Assembly: GCA_963513935.1 (NCBI GenBank)
Contig: OY740765.1
Span: forward strand, 76,677,718-76,741,717
Origin: Aphrophora alni
Taxonomy: Eukaryota > Arthropoda > Insecta > Hemiptera > Aphrophoridae
Length of the DNA: 64,000 bases
Direction of reading: 5' to 3'
Position numbers and translations under genes: made by a program. A model generated the notes under the pieces. The model did not search any database. It saw only the letters and a list, made by a program, of their open reading frames with translations, and was not told the DNA's origin. Positions 24,702 through 37,249 of this stretch are shown in pieces (the stretch's first letter is position 1; each line of letters begins with the position of its first letter).

Positions 24702-25049
24702 AATTTGTTTTCATAAATAATCATTGTTATGCTTTCGAACTACTTATAATTACATTACATAAAAACAGTCAAGAATAGTTAGTTTCATTTCATTCAAATT
24801 ATTTGCCTACATGTTTCGTGTACAACAAGTTTAAAAAATATGAATACAATATTTCCACACAAAACCATCAATAGTTTTTCACAAATTTGGAACTATACTA
24901 AACCTAAACAAGAAAAATATTCTGATAATGCTGTATATATTTATAATGCAATGATTAGGAGAAAAATTTCATCAATGAGACTGGCAGTACTTCTAAAGCA
25001 ATACTTTCTGAAGGAAGAAAGAAACCAAGCAGTAAGAACATAACCAACT
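24702..25049 (+). repeat. Inverted repeat, left arm; non-LTR retrotransposon tail
   Basis: About 350 bp that recurs inverted at 26907-27298. It contains a 67-codon frame (24840-25043) with SQIWNYTKPKQE...SDNAVYIYNAMI...LLKQYFLKE. This resembles the last residues of CR1/jockey-like reverse transcriptase proteins (family pattern A..IYN.LP....S...F...LK.YL). Confidence 0.65.
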
Positions 25050-26906
25050 AGTATGTATATAATTACAAGTGCATAAGATCATTTTTCCTTTGGTTATTGA
25101 AATAAAATCAAAAATTGGCGATACTAACATTTTTTTTTTCTCCTGTCACCTCCATTATCTCAACTATTTATGAATAAATCAATCTGATATTCAAAGATGT
25201 TATCGACGGGGAAGTTCTTAATAGAACACAATTTATTTTTAAAAGATAGGCTCAAACGTTCTGGAGAATTAAACAGTTTTCAGAAAAAGGGGAACTTTTC
25301 CAGAGAGAGGATTGAAGAGGTTTTTTACTAAAAAAATGTAATTACTCGTAAACCGTTCATGATACTGAGTTCTGCATGGTCTCATTCTTATTTTATACTC
25401 GTTTTCAATTTTTAACATATTTGATTTTTGCATTTGTTGATTTTAATATTTATTTTTAAGTTGTATACTGATCACACATTCTTTAATTGAAATATGATTC
25501 ATGTATTTCTTATTTTATTTTAATATTGTAAACTCATTTGTGTACATGTTAAGCAATACTTTGTGCTATTATTAAATTAGTAACCTGGAGTTGTATGTTT
25601 CTATGATTTGTTGTCTAATATTGTAATGATTTGTATAACTGTACTTAGTAACGTTAGATTTCTTTATACTTGCAAGTTGACACCGAATCTCAAATTTTCT
25701 TTGTATTTATTGAAAAAAGAGCTTCATAGTGTACATTTGAACCTATAATTTATATTAGTATATTTACATCAGTTATTAAAATTGTAATAAAAGAATTAAT
25801 TGAACACACAAAAAAAATTGTAAGTACAATATGATACTTCTATTTGCATAGGTTAATTTTCCAAAAATTTAAATAAATTTAACTGGACTTTTCATCAAAA
25901 AGACTTGCTGTGAAAGAAAATTCGGAAGATATTCCAAGGCGAAACTATAAATTATAATGTAAAATATTATATAAAGCTTTTCATTTATATATAAATGAAC
26001 AGACTTGACTAACGATTTTTGTATGAAAACATTAAAGCTATCTTCAGTTTAAAATATTGCTCACTTGCTGTAAGGTATTTCGTTATAAATTAAATGTTTA
26101 TGAAAACATCTGGTGTTTTGATTTTGTATTTAAAATACCTTAAAGTTGTGTCTTAACATTTAAAGTGTCGTAAATACAGATACCATTATATCAATAGGAT
26201 AAGATATTAGTTTTAATATTTATAAGTGAGGACGCCTGACTAACTATTTTTCTACATGGATAAAACTTCAATCTCTTGTCATGCTCGATTGCAATTCTTT
26301 AAAAAGTCTAGTTGTAGTAAATTGCTAAACAAAGTAAAGAGTTGAGATCTGATTTAGTATGGCTAAATGTCTAGATCTATTAAATGGTAGGCATTATAGA
26401 ATTGCAAAAGTAAATTTTAACCCAGGTTAATAAGAGTCCTGGTGAAGAAAAAGACCAAATTAATATATAATACAATTCCTAGTCTAGCCATTTTATTAAT
26501 TAATATATTCTATACAAATTATGTATTATTCTGATATATTATTAGTACATCAATTAGTTTTTCATTGTACAACTGATGCTAAATCCAAACTACGTCCACA
26601 TTACGGTCCTCAGATCGTATGATCTGGTAAGTTAATCCGTATGTCCACCGTTCAACGATGAAAAACAAACACACATTATGGTCCTCAGTATGATCTGTGC
26701 AACATAGTCTAAATATTAACTTAGACTAATATCAATAAATGTATACCGTTCTGTTTAATTAACTATGCAAGTATATATGGAATTAGATGTAAATTATCTA
26801 ATCATTACGGCAAAAATAAACGATGCACACCCCCCCCTCCAGGTGGTTTGAAACAAGTGGTTCTCTAAATGACTAAAATAGAAATGTGTGTGTGTGCGTG
26901 TGCGTA
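25050..26906. other. Spacer between inverted-repeat arms
   Basis: No coding frame or transposon end recognised. It includes a short imperfect direct repeat near 26590-26700 (CACATTACGGTCCTCAG and CACATTATGGTCCTCAG). Confidence 0.4.
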
Positions 26907-27298
26907 CTTGGTTATGTTCTTACTGCTTGGTTTCCTTCAGTAAGTATTGCTTTAGAAGTACTGCCAGTCTGATTGATGTAATTTTTCTCCCAATTATTGC
27001 ATTATAAATGTGTACAGCATTATCAGAATATTCTTCTTCTTTAGGTTTAGTATAGTTCCAAATTTGTGATAAACTATTGTTGGTTCTGTGTGAAATATTG
27101 TATTCATACTTTTTAAACGTGTTGTTCACGAAACATGTAGGCAAATAATTTGAATGAAATGGAACTAACTATTCTTGACTCTTTTTATGTAATATAAATT
27201 ATAAGTATCATAATGTTGTTTGTGACCGTGGAAGTCTATCGTTCAAAATTATAAGTAGTTCGAAAGCATAACAATGATTATTTATGAAAACAAATTCC
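26907..27298 (-). repeat. Inverted repeat, right arm; non-LTR retrotransposon tail
   Basis: Inverted counterpart of 24702-25049, about 85-90 percent identical by eye. It has an extra stretch of roughly 45 bp near 27200-27250. The encoded tail (26920-27144, - strand) reads SQIWNYTKPKEEEYSDNAV and LLKQYLLKE. The two arms are separated by about 1.86 kb of unrecognised AT-rich DNA (25050-26906). Confidence 0.65.
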
Positions 27299-27518
27299 TA
27301 AAATATTGACAAATTGTTAAGGTTTTTGTGGCATACACTCACATCATGAAAACCTGGAAATACTCGGGAATTTTAAAATCCATTTATAGTGGATTGTGTT
27401 ATAGTGTAACCATAATAATTATTTTCAATTTGATTATATTTTGCACGAATTATTAGTTATATTTGATTGCATGAGTTTTATATTAGTGTAGAGTAGATAC
27501 ACATGTGCATTTTTTTAG

Positions 27519-27662
27519 ATTCACCACGACGTATGTCTACATTACCTGTACAAGCTGGTCGTTCTAATAGTGCTATAGATCTGCAAGCAGCACAGCGAGC
27601 AAAAGCAAGAGCTCAGTATGCTGCATTGGCTAGACAAAAAGTGGGCTCTGGTGCTTCTTTGC
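27519..27662 (+). CDS. CLASP: CLASP exon, basic Ser/Arg linker
   Basis: Encodes DSPRRMSTLPVQAGRSNSAI followed by an Ala/Gln/Arg-rich helix (QAAQRAKARAQYAALARQKV). This matches the stretch of CLASPs that follows TOG2, where mammals have RSRSDID. The region is a microtubule-lattice and EB1-binding linker in the family. The acceptor is a run of T then TAG; the donor is GC/GTAAGT. It enters in phase 1 and leaves in phase 1, compatible with both neighbours. The upstream intron is 22.6 kb. One or more small or alternative exons in that intron could have been missed, but the frame closes without them. Confidence 0.9.
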
Positions 27663-28217
27663 GTAAGTTACTTATGTTTTGTGAATATTACACAACCACT
27701 AATTGCTATTTTTCTTATAAATTTGAATGTTATGCACATACATTTTAATCTTTACAGACTGTGGGGCTTATCTAGTGTATGTGAAACCCCTGTTTAAATA
27801 AAATGAAGTAGGCTTCATATTATTTAAAGAAAATTATGAAAGTTCTGTTTTTTATTTGTTGTTTAACATTGCCATTTAGGCTAACGAGGATAGTGGTAAA
27901 TTTAGCGCTATAAAATGGACTCAAATTGTCGAACCTTGGCAATTCAAGAGACTGTAATTCAAGAAGATGTACATGTTCACTATGGTATTCCACAATTTTT
28001 TTTTCAAAGATCTGTATAATTAATCTCAATAATATTTATAACATTCGTAAAATTTTAAACACCGTATTGGAGTATTAAAACCTTCAATTAGCTCAAACGA
28101 AAACTCCCTGCTAATAATAATAATTCCATTCCCTGATATAAATAAATAAATAAATATATATATATATATAATTTTTTTAACGAATAAAAATAGTAATAAA
28201 TATTACAATTTGTATTT

Positions 28218-29429
28218 CAAAAGTAAGGGTTGATTGGAGTTATAAAGAAGAACAAATTAGAAAATGAAAAATTAGTGGTTCCAAATAAATACAAACTTAC
28301 ATTATTTTTCTACATAATCACCATTTCGTTTCAAAAATTTTGTGAAACAAGTTTTTACAATCTCTCTACATAAAATTTTACCATCTAGGATTTCAGGCAG
28401 TTTTGCACTGAAGTTTCCAACTTTTCAGTTTGATACAAGCCAATTTTTGAGGTGTGGGAAGAGGTGGTAATCACTGGGCATGAAATCAGGACATAAGGTA
28501 GATGATTAAAAATTTTCCATCAGAATTTTTGAATTGTTTCGATTGTATGAGCGGATGTGTGTTATCGTGGATGAGAACAATTCCTAACCTAGGTATACTA
28601 TGTCGTCAGTTTTGAATGGGACAGTACAGTTTAGAAAGTCTTTCACAATAGATTTGGAATGTGATGATTGTTTCAGGTTCCATAAAATCTACCAAAAATC
28701 TTTTGATCTCGGAACAAAGTTACCATAGTTTTCCTTTGAGAATGGGTTACTTTGAATTTTTTAGTTTGGGTGAACTGGAATGATGCCATTGCATGGATTG
28801 TTGTTTTGACTTCGCATTGACATACAAAATCCATATTTCATCACCAGTGATGATATGGAAAAAATATATAAAAGTGATCCGTAGAGAACAAGCCGATATC
28901 AGTATCTGGTTTTGTGAGTTTTTGCCAATATTTTGGCACTCACACAGTTTACAATAGCGTAGAGTGTCAGTCGCAGTTCTGAAAAATGTTGACTTTGAAA
29001 CTTCTGGAAATTCTATTGAATGATTTTTTTCTCACTTTCGCATTCAGATGTTCAGCAAGATCGTTGGTCTGTATGCTTGGCCTGTTACTCCTCTCTTCAT
29101 CATAAACATTTGAATGGTCTTCCCCTAACTCATGACTCCATTTCCCCATTTTTCCTTCACTTGTTGTGATACGGCATACATTTGACACAATTGACGATTA
29201 ATTTCAACAGCATTGGGTTTAGAAATTTAATTACTGATCGAACTTCACAACTGGCGGGATTGTCTATTTTTGCTCTCATTATAAACTATCTGTCACATAA
29301 AGGCAAACAACAATGGACTGACGATATTATTGTGGTTACATGCTCAACGGGCCAGTTGATGCTACTGTTCATGTGTGAACTAATCAGTGTTGCCAATCGC
29401 TCTTAATAACTGGTCTGCTCTTACTTTTG
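28218..29429 (-). mobile_element. mariner-type transposon, decayed
   Basis: Ends share about 30 bp of imperfect inverted repeat beginning CAAAAGTAAG (from 28218, and the complement ending at 29429), with TA after the right end. The 1.2-kb length is normal for mariner. The transposase lies on the - strand inside. Confidence 0.75.
28302..29260 (-). pseudogene. mariner transposase
   Basis: From the N-terminus: AVEINRQLCQMY, SEGKMGKW and NVYDEERSNRPSIQTNDL (29050-29230), the standard mariner N-terminal region with (V/N)xDEERSGRPS. Then LIHDNTHP near 28551-28574 (family LLHDNARPH, second catalytic Asp kept), PSDYHLFPHLKNWL near 28440-28480, and the C-terminal GDYVEK before a TAA at 28302. The blocks lie in several frames with stops, so it is inactive. 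The third Asp of mariner (DLAPSDYHLFP) appears to be in a changed context (CPDFMPSDYHLFP), with the final D retained. Confidence 0.85.
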
Positions 29430-29431
29430 TA

Positions 29432-32400
29432 TGTTGAATTTGTTAGTAATATACTTTTAAAAATTATCAGCAATTAAAAGTTATTTTTAGAATAATAATA
29501 TTTTTTTATTGCATGTTAAAATGGAATAAGCCAAAATAAACACATCATTAAAAGGGCTAATAATTATGCTAGTCAGGATTAAATAATGACATCATGATAA
29601 GAGATTTGCACTGTAAGATGATATAGGTGAAATCCTATAAATTGGGACTACTGGTCAATAAAACACATTGGCTTCTAAAGTGTTAAATATTTTTTATACA
29701 ATAATTAGTTAAAATAAAACGAAAACTAAATTAATGGTATGTTATGTAGTAAATTTACTTATTAGAGAAATTAAGATGGAGGACTGTTAAAATTGAAAGA
29801 TGATCAATTATCAGTTTATAAACTTAAAATGAGCCACACTTTTATTATTAAAATGAAAGTTCAATCACCAAATACAAGAAAACACAATTATCCACAATAA
29901 ACACCTTATTTGTTCAAGAGGACTAGTCTTCCTCTTCAGTTGTTAGATGTACACAAACCTTTATACTAAACAGCAACAGACAAGACCAATGTTTCATCCG
30001 GATGGCAGCTTAGAAGAAATTTGACCATACCCCTGAATATAATGCCGTCACATTATAAACAACTATATTCAGTAAAAGATCAATAGTATAAAAAAAACAC
30101 TGAAATAGAAACATAAAATGTATAACAACACCAAGGGGGAAACAATTTAAATAAATAAATGTTTAGAAATACTAAAATCGAAGTAAGAAAAAACATAAAC
30201 AAATAAAACCATTTGTGTTTTTAAAGTTTTTTATTTGTTATTCATGTAATTTTTTATTCAGTGTTAATTTTAAAAATATTTTTATGATTAAGTTTTTTTT
30301 TTTTATTGGGTTTTATATGTGTTTTTCTGCCTGGTCTGTTTCTTAGTCAGAAGTCATTGATTAGAATAATAGATATTGTAACGAAATAGAGGGCTCCCAA
30401 AAGGTCAGTGCTCGGCAGGCCATAAATTGTGAAGAGTTGAAAGGGTTGACAGCTAGAAAAACGATTCTAAAGTCAGTCAGTGACCCCAAGGAGTCAAATA
30501 AAGCATTCAAAAGTTCAATGCCTTCAACCGAAATTATTTGAAAAGGACCAATGAAAGGAATTGCATCATTTCTAAAGTAAAGTAAAAGATGTAAAATAAG
30601 CCAATGAAGGCAGAGGATCGGAATAAAGCAGTTTGAAAATTAAAATTATAAATAAGGGTAGAAGAGAAGCGCAAGGGGTCTTTTTGGTGGCGAACTTATT
30701 GAAGAAGGTTGTTCTGGTGAAAGTGTTTCTCTTAGTAGCAAAAAGAAAAAATGTTGTGAAAGATTTAGCCGAAATCAACCGTTGAAATTAAATAGTAACT
30801 GCGTCATTTTGTACAAGTGTTTAATAATAATTTTTGAAGTATAATTAAAAGATAATTGTCGTTTATAAGTTAAAAAGAGTCGTCGTCATAAAAGTGTGTG
30901 AGTAATAGCATCGTTCTACAAGTGTTTGAACAGGAATAATCATCAAATAAATTAAAAAGTAATCCTCGATTAAAAAGTGTATGAAGAAAAGAAGATTCGT
31001 CGAAAAGATTAAGGCAAATCAATCCATCTACTGGCAGTCTACGCGGGAACCACATTCAAGGAACCGGGAACATTGGAACTGTAATAGAACTTCAGAGTCG
31101 ATAAGTACAGATTAATGGACAATTTCAATTAAACAAACAACCACCAAATTTTATTTTATATTTTAAGTAAATTATAGTCACCAAAGAACCTAACGAACCC
31201 GTACAGAGAAAGTAAATTAAATTAATAAATAATAAATTTCAGTTAGCCAGAGAGCATTTTATCAAAATAATTAAAAGTAACAAAATTAAAAGTAAAAAGT
31301 TCTGATGCACTCTTATTTCTTTATTTTAGATTAAGACGTTGTAGAATAAGTTACTTGTATTTATCTATGTACTTAGAATAAGTAGTAGTTTAAGATGTTA
31401 ATTGTATAATTATTAAGTGCATCAAGTTTGAAAGATAATTGTTTTTATTGTAGATGATTTTTAATTTAAATTTGCAATTAAAGAAAGAGTTAAAATCTAC
31501 TTGTTTCAAAGTTATTTATCTTGTTAACATTGGCACGAATAACATGCGTATAATAAGTCAAATAGTAAGATTTGTTATAATATATTATTGTTTTTGCAGA
31601 TCTGATTAAAGTATTGGAAAAATTGTAATACTGTTGATCTTGTATTGAATATGACTGTTTATATTGTGACGGCATTGTACTTGGGGATGTGGAAAAATGG
31701 TTTTCCTTTTGTTATGTGGTTGGAGCATCGGCCTCGCCTGTTATAGTTCAATATCAAGAAGGTTTGAGTACTTGAAACAACTGAAGATGATATCCTAGTC
31801 ATTAAAAAATTATATTTTCTCTCATTTGATAGTTGTTTATTATTTTTATAGGTATTTAAGAACTACTTAATTGATTTTTTATTTATTATTTTTTTAATTG
31901 CTTCTAAAACAATTAAAACAGTTATTCAGATATGTCTCACATTGGCCAAAGAAGTAAATTGTAATGCGAAAACAAACACAAAACCATTTAACCGATCACT
32001 ATTTAACAAAATCACTATTTAAACAATTTCTGGATGTCTTGTTTCGCTTCTGTCTTTTTGTAATACAAAATCGATAGTCAGTTCAGTATTAATATATTTT
32101 GATAATAATTAGACTCTAAGCTTAAGGTTCAAAATAGGTAGTCATTGTAATTTGTTATTACTTTTATTTAATGGTCATATTTAAGATTGAATTAAAGATA
32201 AAACTTTTAATATATTTAGGGGTATTTAAGTATTGAATAATGTTGGGGCTACAAAAGAATAAAATTTGGTTTCTAAACAGGTCGTTGCACACCACTCCTA
32301 AGTTCTATTTACCAGGATTATGATTTACAAGTTTATTTCCTCTCTGTATGTAGAATGCTTTAAAAACTTAGTAAATATGTAGATATTGTAAAGGATGTTA

Positions 32401-32643
32401 GAGTACTTTTAAATATCTGAATAGCAGCATTTAAAAAATTTTTAAAGACCTGTGACATAAGCCGAATAAATTGTTTTTGTGTAATTGATATTGGTTTAAT
32501 ATATGTTTCATTGTCTTCCTACACTGGCATCAAAATGGTTTAGTTTTGTTTTCAGGTATCAAGAGGCTACTTCTGTAAAAATAAATTTCCTTCTCCAAGT
32601 TTTATAAAGTGTAAAGTTTTATAGGAGTTGTCAACTCCTTCAT
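29432..32643. other. Intron sequence with a possible large inverted repeat
   Basis: No gene identified. GACTAGTCTTCCTCTTCAGTTG at about 29921-29942 faces its imperfect complement CAACTGAAGATGATATCCTAGTC at about 31777-31799. These could be the ends of an unrecognised 1.9-kb element. 30360-31300 is A-rich on the + strand, with several short - strand frames of no known family. Confidence 0.4.
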
Positions 32644-32999
32644 TTAACCTGTTGAAGAGTACAGCATTGCTAAGCACAAATCCCAAAGTAGTACGTCATA
32701 TGTCGTCTGTTTCCAAATTAGTACATTTATCATGTAATGTCTTTTGATATTAATGTAAACAAAGTCAATTATCTGATAAGTGGTGATATCTTATGGTCAT
32801 AATCTAAACTACAACATGTTTTCTGCTTGTTTACAAGTCAGAATAACCACTTAGTGGCAATGCGTACTGGAAATAAATAGGGAAGGCTGTCCTTTAGGCA
32901 GTATATTCCAAACAAAAGAAAGTGATTTGGAATTAAATTATTTGTATTGTGTAACTGTAAGACTGGAATAGTTTAAGATTTTATTGTATATGCAGGAAA

Positions 33000-33704
33000 A
33001 GGAACTAACTTAGACAGCAAAAACATCAGTAATGATATGATTTCATCGAAAGTAATAAAAACACTAATGAATCCAAAACCATACTGTTTACATGGACAAC
33101 TGGTACTCAAGCCCTGACTTATTTGCTTGATTTTATGAAAAAAATAAAATAAATAAAAAAAACAAAAAAAATAGGAGCTTTTGCGAGATATTAAATGCAA
33201 AAAAGAAAGTTTGTTCCACGCCTCCTGAAAAAAATGATACCAGGTGAGGTAGCAGATAGACAAAACGACAAAGTGATAGTTATAAGATAGTGTGACAGGT
33301 GTCCAGTTACAATGCTTTCCACAGTAGATAAGCATGAAATTGTTACTACTGAAACAATTTTTATTTCGTTGAAAAATAAAATAAAGCCGAATTCTGTGGC
33401 AAACTACAACACAAATATGAGCGCAGTAAACAAATCCGATATGATGATATACTACAATAACTCAACTAGAAAAACAGCCAAATGGTATATCAAATTATTT
33501 TTTAATTTATTGAACGTTAGTGTTCTGAATTCATATTATGTATACAGACTAAAAATGAAAGAAAGAAATCCAAATGGAAATGTGCATTTAATGGATTTTA
33601 AAATAAACTTAATTCAACAACTATTAGAGGTGCACCACACTCCAAGAAATGTCTTGTCACGTCCTGCAGGCGGAGTCCTAAATCAATTGCGACTCTCGGG
33701 ATGA
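33000..33704 (+). pseudogene. Second piggyBac-like transposase, strongly decayed
   Basis: A block at 33086-33130 reads VYMDNWYSSPDLFA, the piggyBac catalytic box MDNWYTSP, followed by a stop. After about 170 bp of broken sequence a long frame (33312-33704) reads MLSTVDKHE, SVANYNTNMSAVNKSDMMIYY (family VxxYNxxMGGVDxxDQ), WYIKLFFNLLNVSVLNSYYVY and DFKINLIQQLL. The GVD motif is changed to AVN, so a further catalytic residue is lost. Candidate ends: TTAA then CCTGTT at 32644-32653, and AACAGG at 34188-34193; these are only 6 bp and weak. Confidence 0.8.
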
Positions 33705-33719
33705 CAATAAGTTTAGACT

Positions 33720-35672
33720 ACTAATGAGTTGGGAAAGAGGAAACTGCACAGAAAGTGTTATGTGTGCATGTATACAACTCTGGCTGAGGTTAAAAGAAAA
33801 GACACATCTTATGAGTGTTATTATATGAATGTAAATAGGATAATGATTACACTCAATATAAAAGAGTAATTGATTATTTAGAGAATGATACTTTTATAGA
33901 GTCAGAAAATATCCATTTTAACGTAGCCCTGGGGTAGGAAATAATGTAGTTTTGGACTTTTGGATACTTTTCCAAATAACAATGACAGTGAACTGCTTCT
34001 CCTAATAAATAATGAAATGAAGTTTGTATTTAGAGGCCTAATACTTTTTTTAAAAATATAATGTTATCTCTTTGGGAATTGGTATGTGTAATCTAATGTG
34101 TAATTTTAGTGGGAGAAAGTCATGGGTTTTTGCTCCAATAGCTATGAAAAAATAAACAGATGAGGAGTTTGCTAGAAAAAAACAATTAACAGGTTTAAGG
34201 GTTAAGTAATATAAAGAAATCAACATTAGTCGTATGTTAATATATATAACATAAACCAAAAAAAATTGTCTCTGGAATTTTGATATTAAAAATTTGCATG
34301 TACTTTATTTTTATAAACTGAGATTAGCCAACAAGGTAATGTGGCACCATTTTGTAGAAAAATTTAGCTTTAAATAAAAAGAATTAGATAAAGAAGGTTA
34401 ACCTAAAGAAGGTTAACCTGTCTGACCTATTTTATTTCCCCCGTTTTATTTGCATATGCAACTTTGATGTTCCATTTAAACCAAAAGAAGGTTTTAAATG
34501 AAAAAAAATCTGTTAAAACTAGCAGCATCGTTATAATTTAGATTGACAAGTGTAAGTTCTAGACCATTTTTCTTATTCTTGGGTAAACCTTTCTAGCTAT
34601 AAGAAATTACTATTTTATACTTAGGCTATTAAGATGGGGTTGTATTTTTAAATGTGTATATAACAATGGTGATTTCTGAAAAGTAAATTACCTAGCATTG
34701 GGAAAAACCCTCTCACTTCTCAGACAGCTATAAATTACACTCCTCCTTTGCATTCAATTAAATACGGGTACTTCATTTAAAAAATCAAAAAAAAAAATCT
34801 GATTGTTATTTTGAGCTGTTTTGTATTTACACACAGATGTATGAAAATGTTCGTTTTGGATTTACATTAAGTAGAATTTAAATATGAAAAGTTTGAGCCA
34901 TATATAATTTTGTAGATTTCTTAGTTCTTAAATATTAAAGAAAATATCTTTAGAATTAGCGATATTTAACAATATATTTAACGGCAGCAAGTGTGTCTAT
35001 TTTGTACTTTGCATTTAGTTTATAAATTGTTGATTTTTTTTATTTTAAGAAAAATGTTTTTCCTATCACTATAAATAAGCTAAAACTTAAGTTTCACTTG
35101 ATCACAATATAAATATAATATTCTATCCATGCTGCTCTAGGAGATGATTTGCAAGGTATTTATGTTAAAATAAATTATAAATAACATACAAATATAAATT
35201 CATTTGACTGAATAACCTTGAATTTTAATTTAAAATAAAGTATAACAAACTTGTAGCTTAAAACTTGAATAGCCTAGAGTTTATATTTAAAGTATAAAAA
35301 TCATATAGCTTTAAATTTATTTGACTAAATAGTGGTGAATTATAATTTCAAAATAATTTAGTTTTAAAGAATAGCCTTACCTTTGAATTTCAAATAAAGT
35401 ATGAAATCATACAGTTTAAATTTGGTTGACTAAGTAACAATTATATTACTAGAGCATACTGTCTCTGTTTGGAAATTATAACCTATAAAAACTATATCCT
35501 CAGAATGATCACTTGAACAAGAAAAAGTAAGTTCCACAAAAACTTCTCCTAGAAACAAAATACATATTTTGTTATTTTCATTATTTTACACAGATTCACT
35601 ATATATGTACACTAGTGTGGAAAGTTATGTCACCTCGGGTAAATTACCTCTAGGTTGACCCTCTATATAATA
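33720..35672. other. Intron sequence, unrecognised
   Basis: AT-rich. No open frame or repeat of note beyond the possible right end of the decayed piggyBac near 34190. Confidence 0.45.
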
Positions 35673-35674
35673 TA

Positions 35675-36777
35675 CAGTACTACCTCGTTTATCCGGACCT
35701 CATTCAACCAGATGTCTGGATTATCCGGATCGATCCGGAACAAAAAATAAAAAATTTAATCAAGGATAAAATGAAGCAAAAGCTTAAAGTTTCAAAATAT
35801 TTTAATAATTACTGTATTTTGAATAATATTTTAAATAATTTTATAATAGGCCTATTTTGAAACTTTAAGCTTTTGCTTTATTTTATCCTTGAATATGGAG
35901 TTTCAACAAGAAATATCTGCTATTACATTAATGTTGATAAAAACGTGATTTCCTCAACACTACTGTGTCACCTCGAGGTATTAGGGCGGGTTGTTGATGC
36001 ACTGGGAAGAGAAAGTGGAGGAGCAATGACCTCTGCGTCACCATCCCCCTACCCCGATGCCGCATGACAGTGTGAAATAAATACAAACCAGGTGCATGTT
36101 TACAACGCATCATAAACCATCATGTCATTTTTACAACTTTATTGTTGTCGGGTTGCTAAGACTCAAGGGTGTAAATCAGTAAATGTGAACATTTTGTCAC
36201 ATCTTAAAGCGGTGCCGCCAGCTTTGGCAACCCCCGTTCTTTTTTTTGGCAGTTGGCACATCACATCCCCAGTCGGGAGTATCGAGGACGTGAATGGGAA
36301 TCGGCATAGTATTTAGAGGTGGGCGTTGTTACTGCTATTTATTTATATTCGTGTGTTAGTGTTTGTGCGTGGAAATGGCGACGAAACGAAAACGTAATGT
36401 GCTTACAATGGCCCAAAAGTTAGACGCATTGAATCGTATAGACAGGGCCGCATTGAAACGTAACACCAAATTAAAACAGAGGAAGATAAATGACTTTTTT
36501 GTAAATAACAACTAAACCCTGTGTAAATTAAAAGCATGTGTAAATATTTCAGGTGTGTAAATAAATGTTTTTCATCATTTACAGTACATTGTGTAATTTC
36601 GTGTATTGTGTAAATTGAATGACTGTGTAAATATTGTGTTTTTTCATGACTTATAAATGGTAAGTTATCATTTTATATTTTGTTTTATTTATCTTTCTAT
36701 AATTTTGGATTATCCAGATTTTTGATTAACCGCATCACTTCCGGTCCCAATTAGTCCAGATAAACGAGGTTGTACTG
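35675..36777. mobile_element. Tigger/pogo-like deletion derivative, copy 2
   Basis: TA-flanked (35673-35674, 36778-36779), with the same terminal repeats as 2535-3845 and over 90 percent alike by eye. It lacks about 230 bp present in copy 1 (at 2900-3155). The deletion junction falls at a short GACAGTG/CTGTG similarity. Both intact small frames of copy 1 are kept: 46 codons at 36375-36515 and 64 codons at 35873-36067. Confidence 0.85.
36375..36515 (+). pseudogene. Tigger-like transposase remnant (HTH start fused to tail), copy 2
   Basis: 46 codons, same structure as 3460-3600: MATKRKRNVLTMAQKLDALN then KLKQRKINDFFVNNN. It differs from copy 1 at three residues only (K-R-N versus K-C-H, and L versus Y). 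No catalytic domain. Confidence 0.7.
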
Positions 36778-36893
36778 TACATAGAAACAAGCTTGTTCGG
36801 AATATAATTATATCTAACTTACATAAAATACTTCGGAGTTTAATTTATATAGTTTTAAATTAAAACTTTAACTCTTAAAAAAATTAATCATTA

Positions 36894-36898
<5 letters not shown>

Positions 36899-36940
<42 letters not shown>
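36899..36940. repeat. (AT)n microsatellite
   Basis: About 42 bp of uninterrupted AT dinucleotide directly beside a retrotransposon-like tail frame on the - strand. Confidence 0.9.
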
Positions 36941-36944
<4 letters not shown>

Positions 36945-37245
36945 CATTTACATCTACACATTCATATATAAACAACTTAAAAATATATTTTACATTAGAT
37001 CTTAAAATCCTTTTGTTTTCATGACTATCCAGGAACTTGTGCAAGTCTCTCTCGAAAACAATTTTTCTTAAGCATTTCTTAATATTTTCTGGTAGCATAT
37101 TAACTAATTTGGGTACAAGGTAAAGATGGATTTTTTTAAATTTTATTTTTTTTAATGAGAGCTTTGGCTTAAGTACAATGTGATTACTTATATGTCTTAA
37201 ACCCTTTCTTTGGTCATTTATAATACTACCTTTATCTCTACTCAT
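36940..37245 (-). pseudogene. Possible non-LTR retrotransposon C-terminal fragment
   Basis: 101-codon frame with LVPKLVNMLPENIK and FERDLHKFLDSH, similar in layout to the end of reverse transcriptase proteins of CR1/jockey-like elements (LP..I......F...L..FL). It abuts the (AT)n repeat at its 3' side. Weak evidence. Confidence 0.35.
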
Positions 37246-37249
37246 TTGT

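Noticed and set aside
32644..34193. Full-length boundaries for the second piggyBac (CCTGTT..AACAGG)
   Set aside because: Only 6 bp match and the right flank is TTTA rather than TTAA; noted as a candidate within the transposase entry only.
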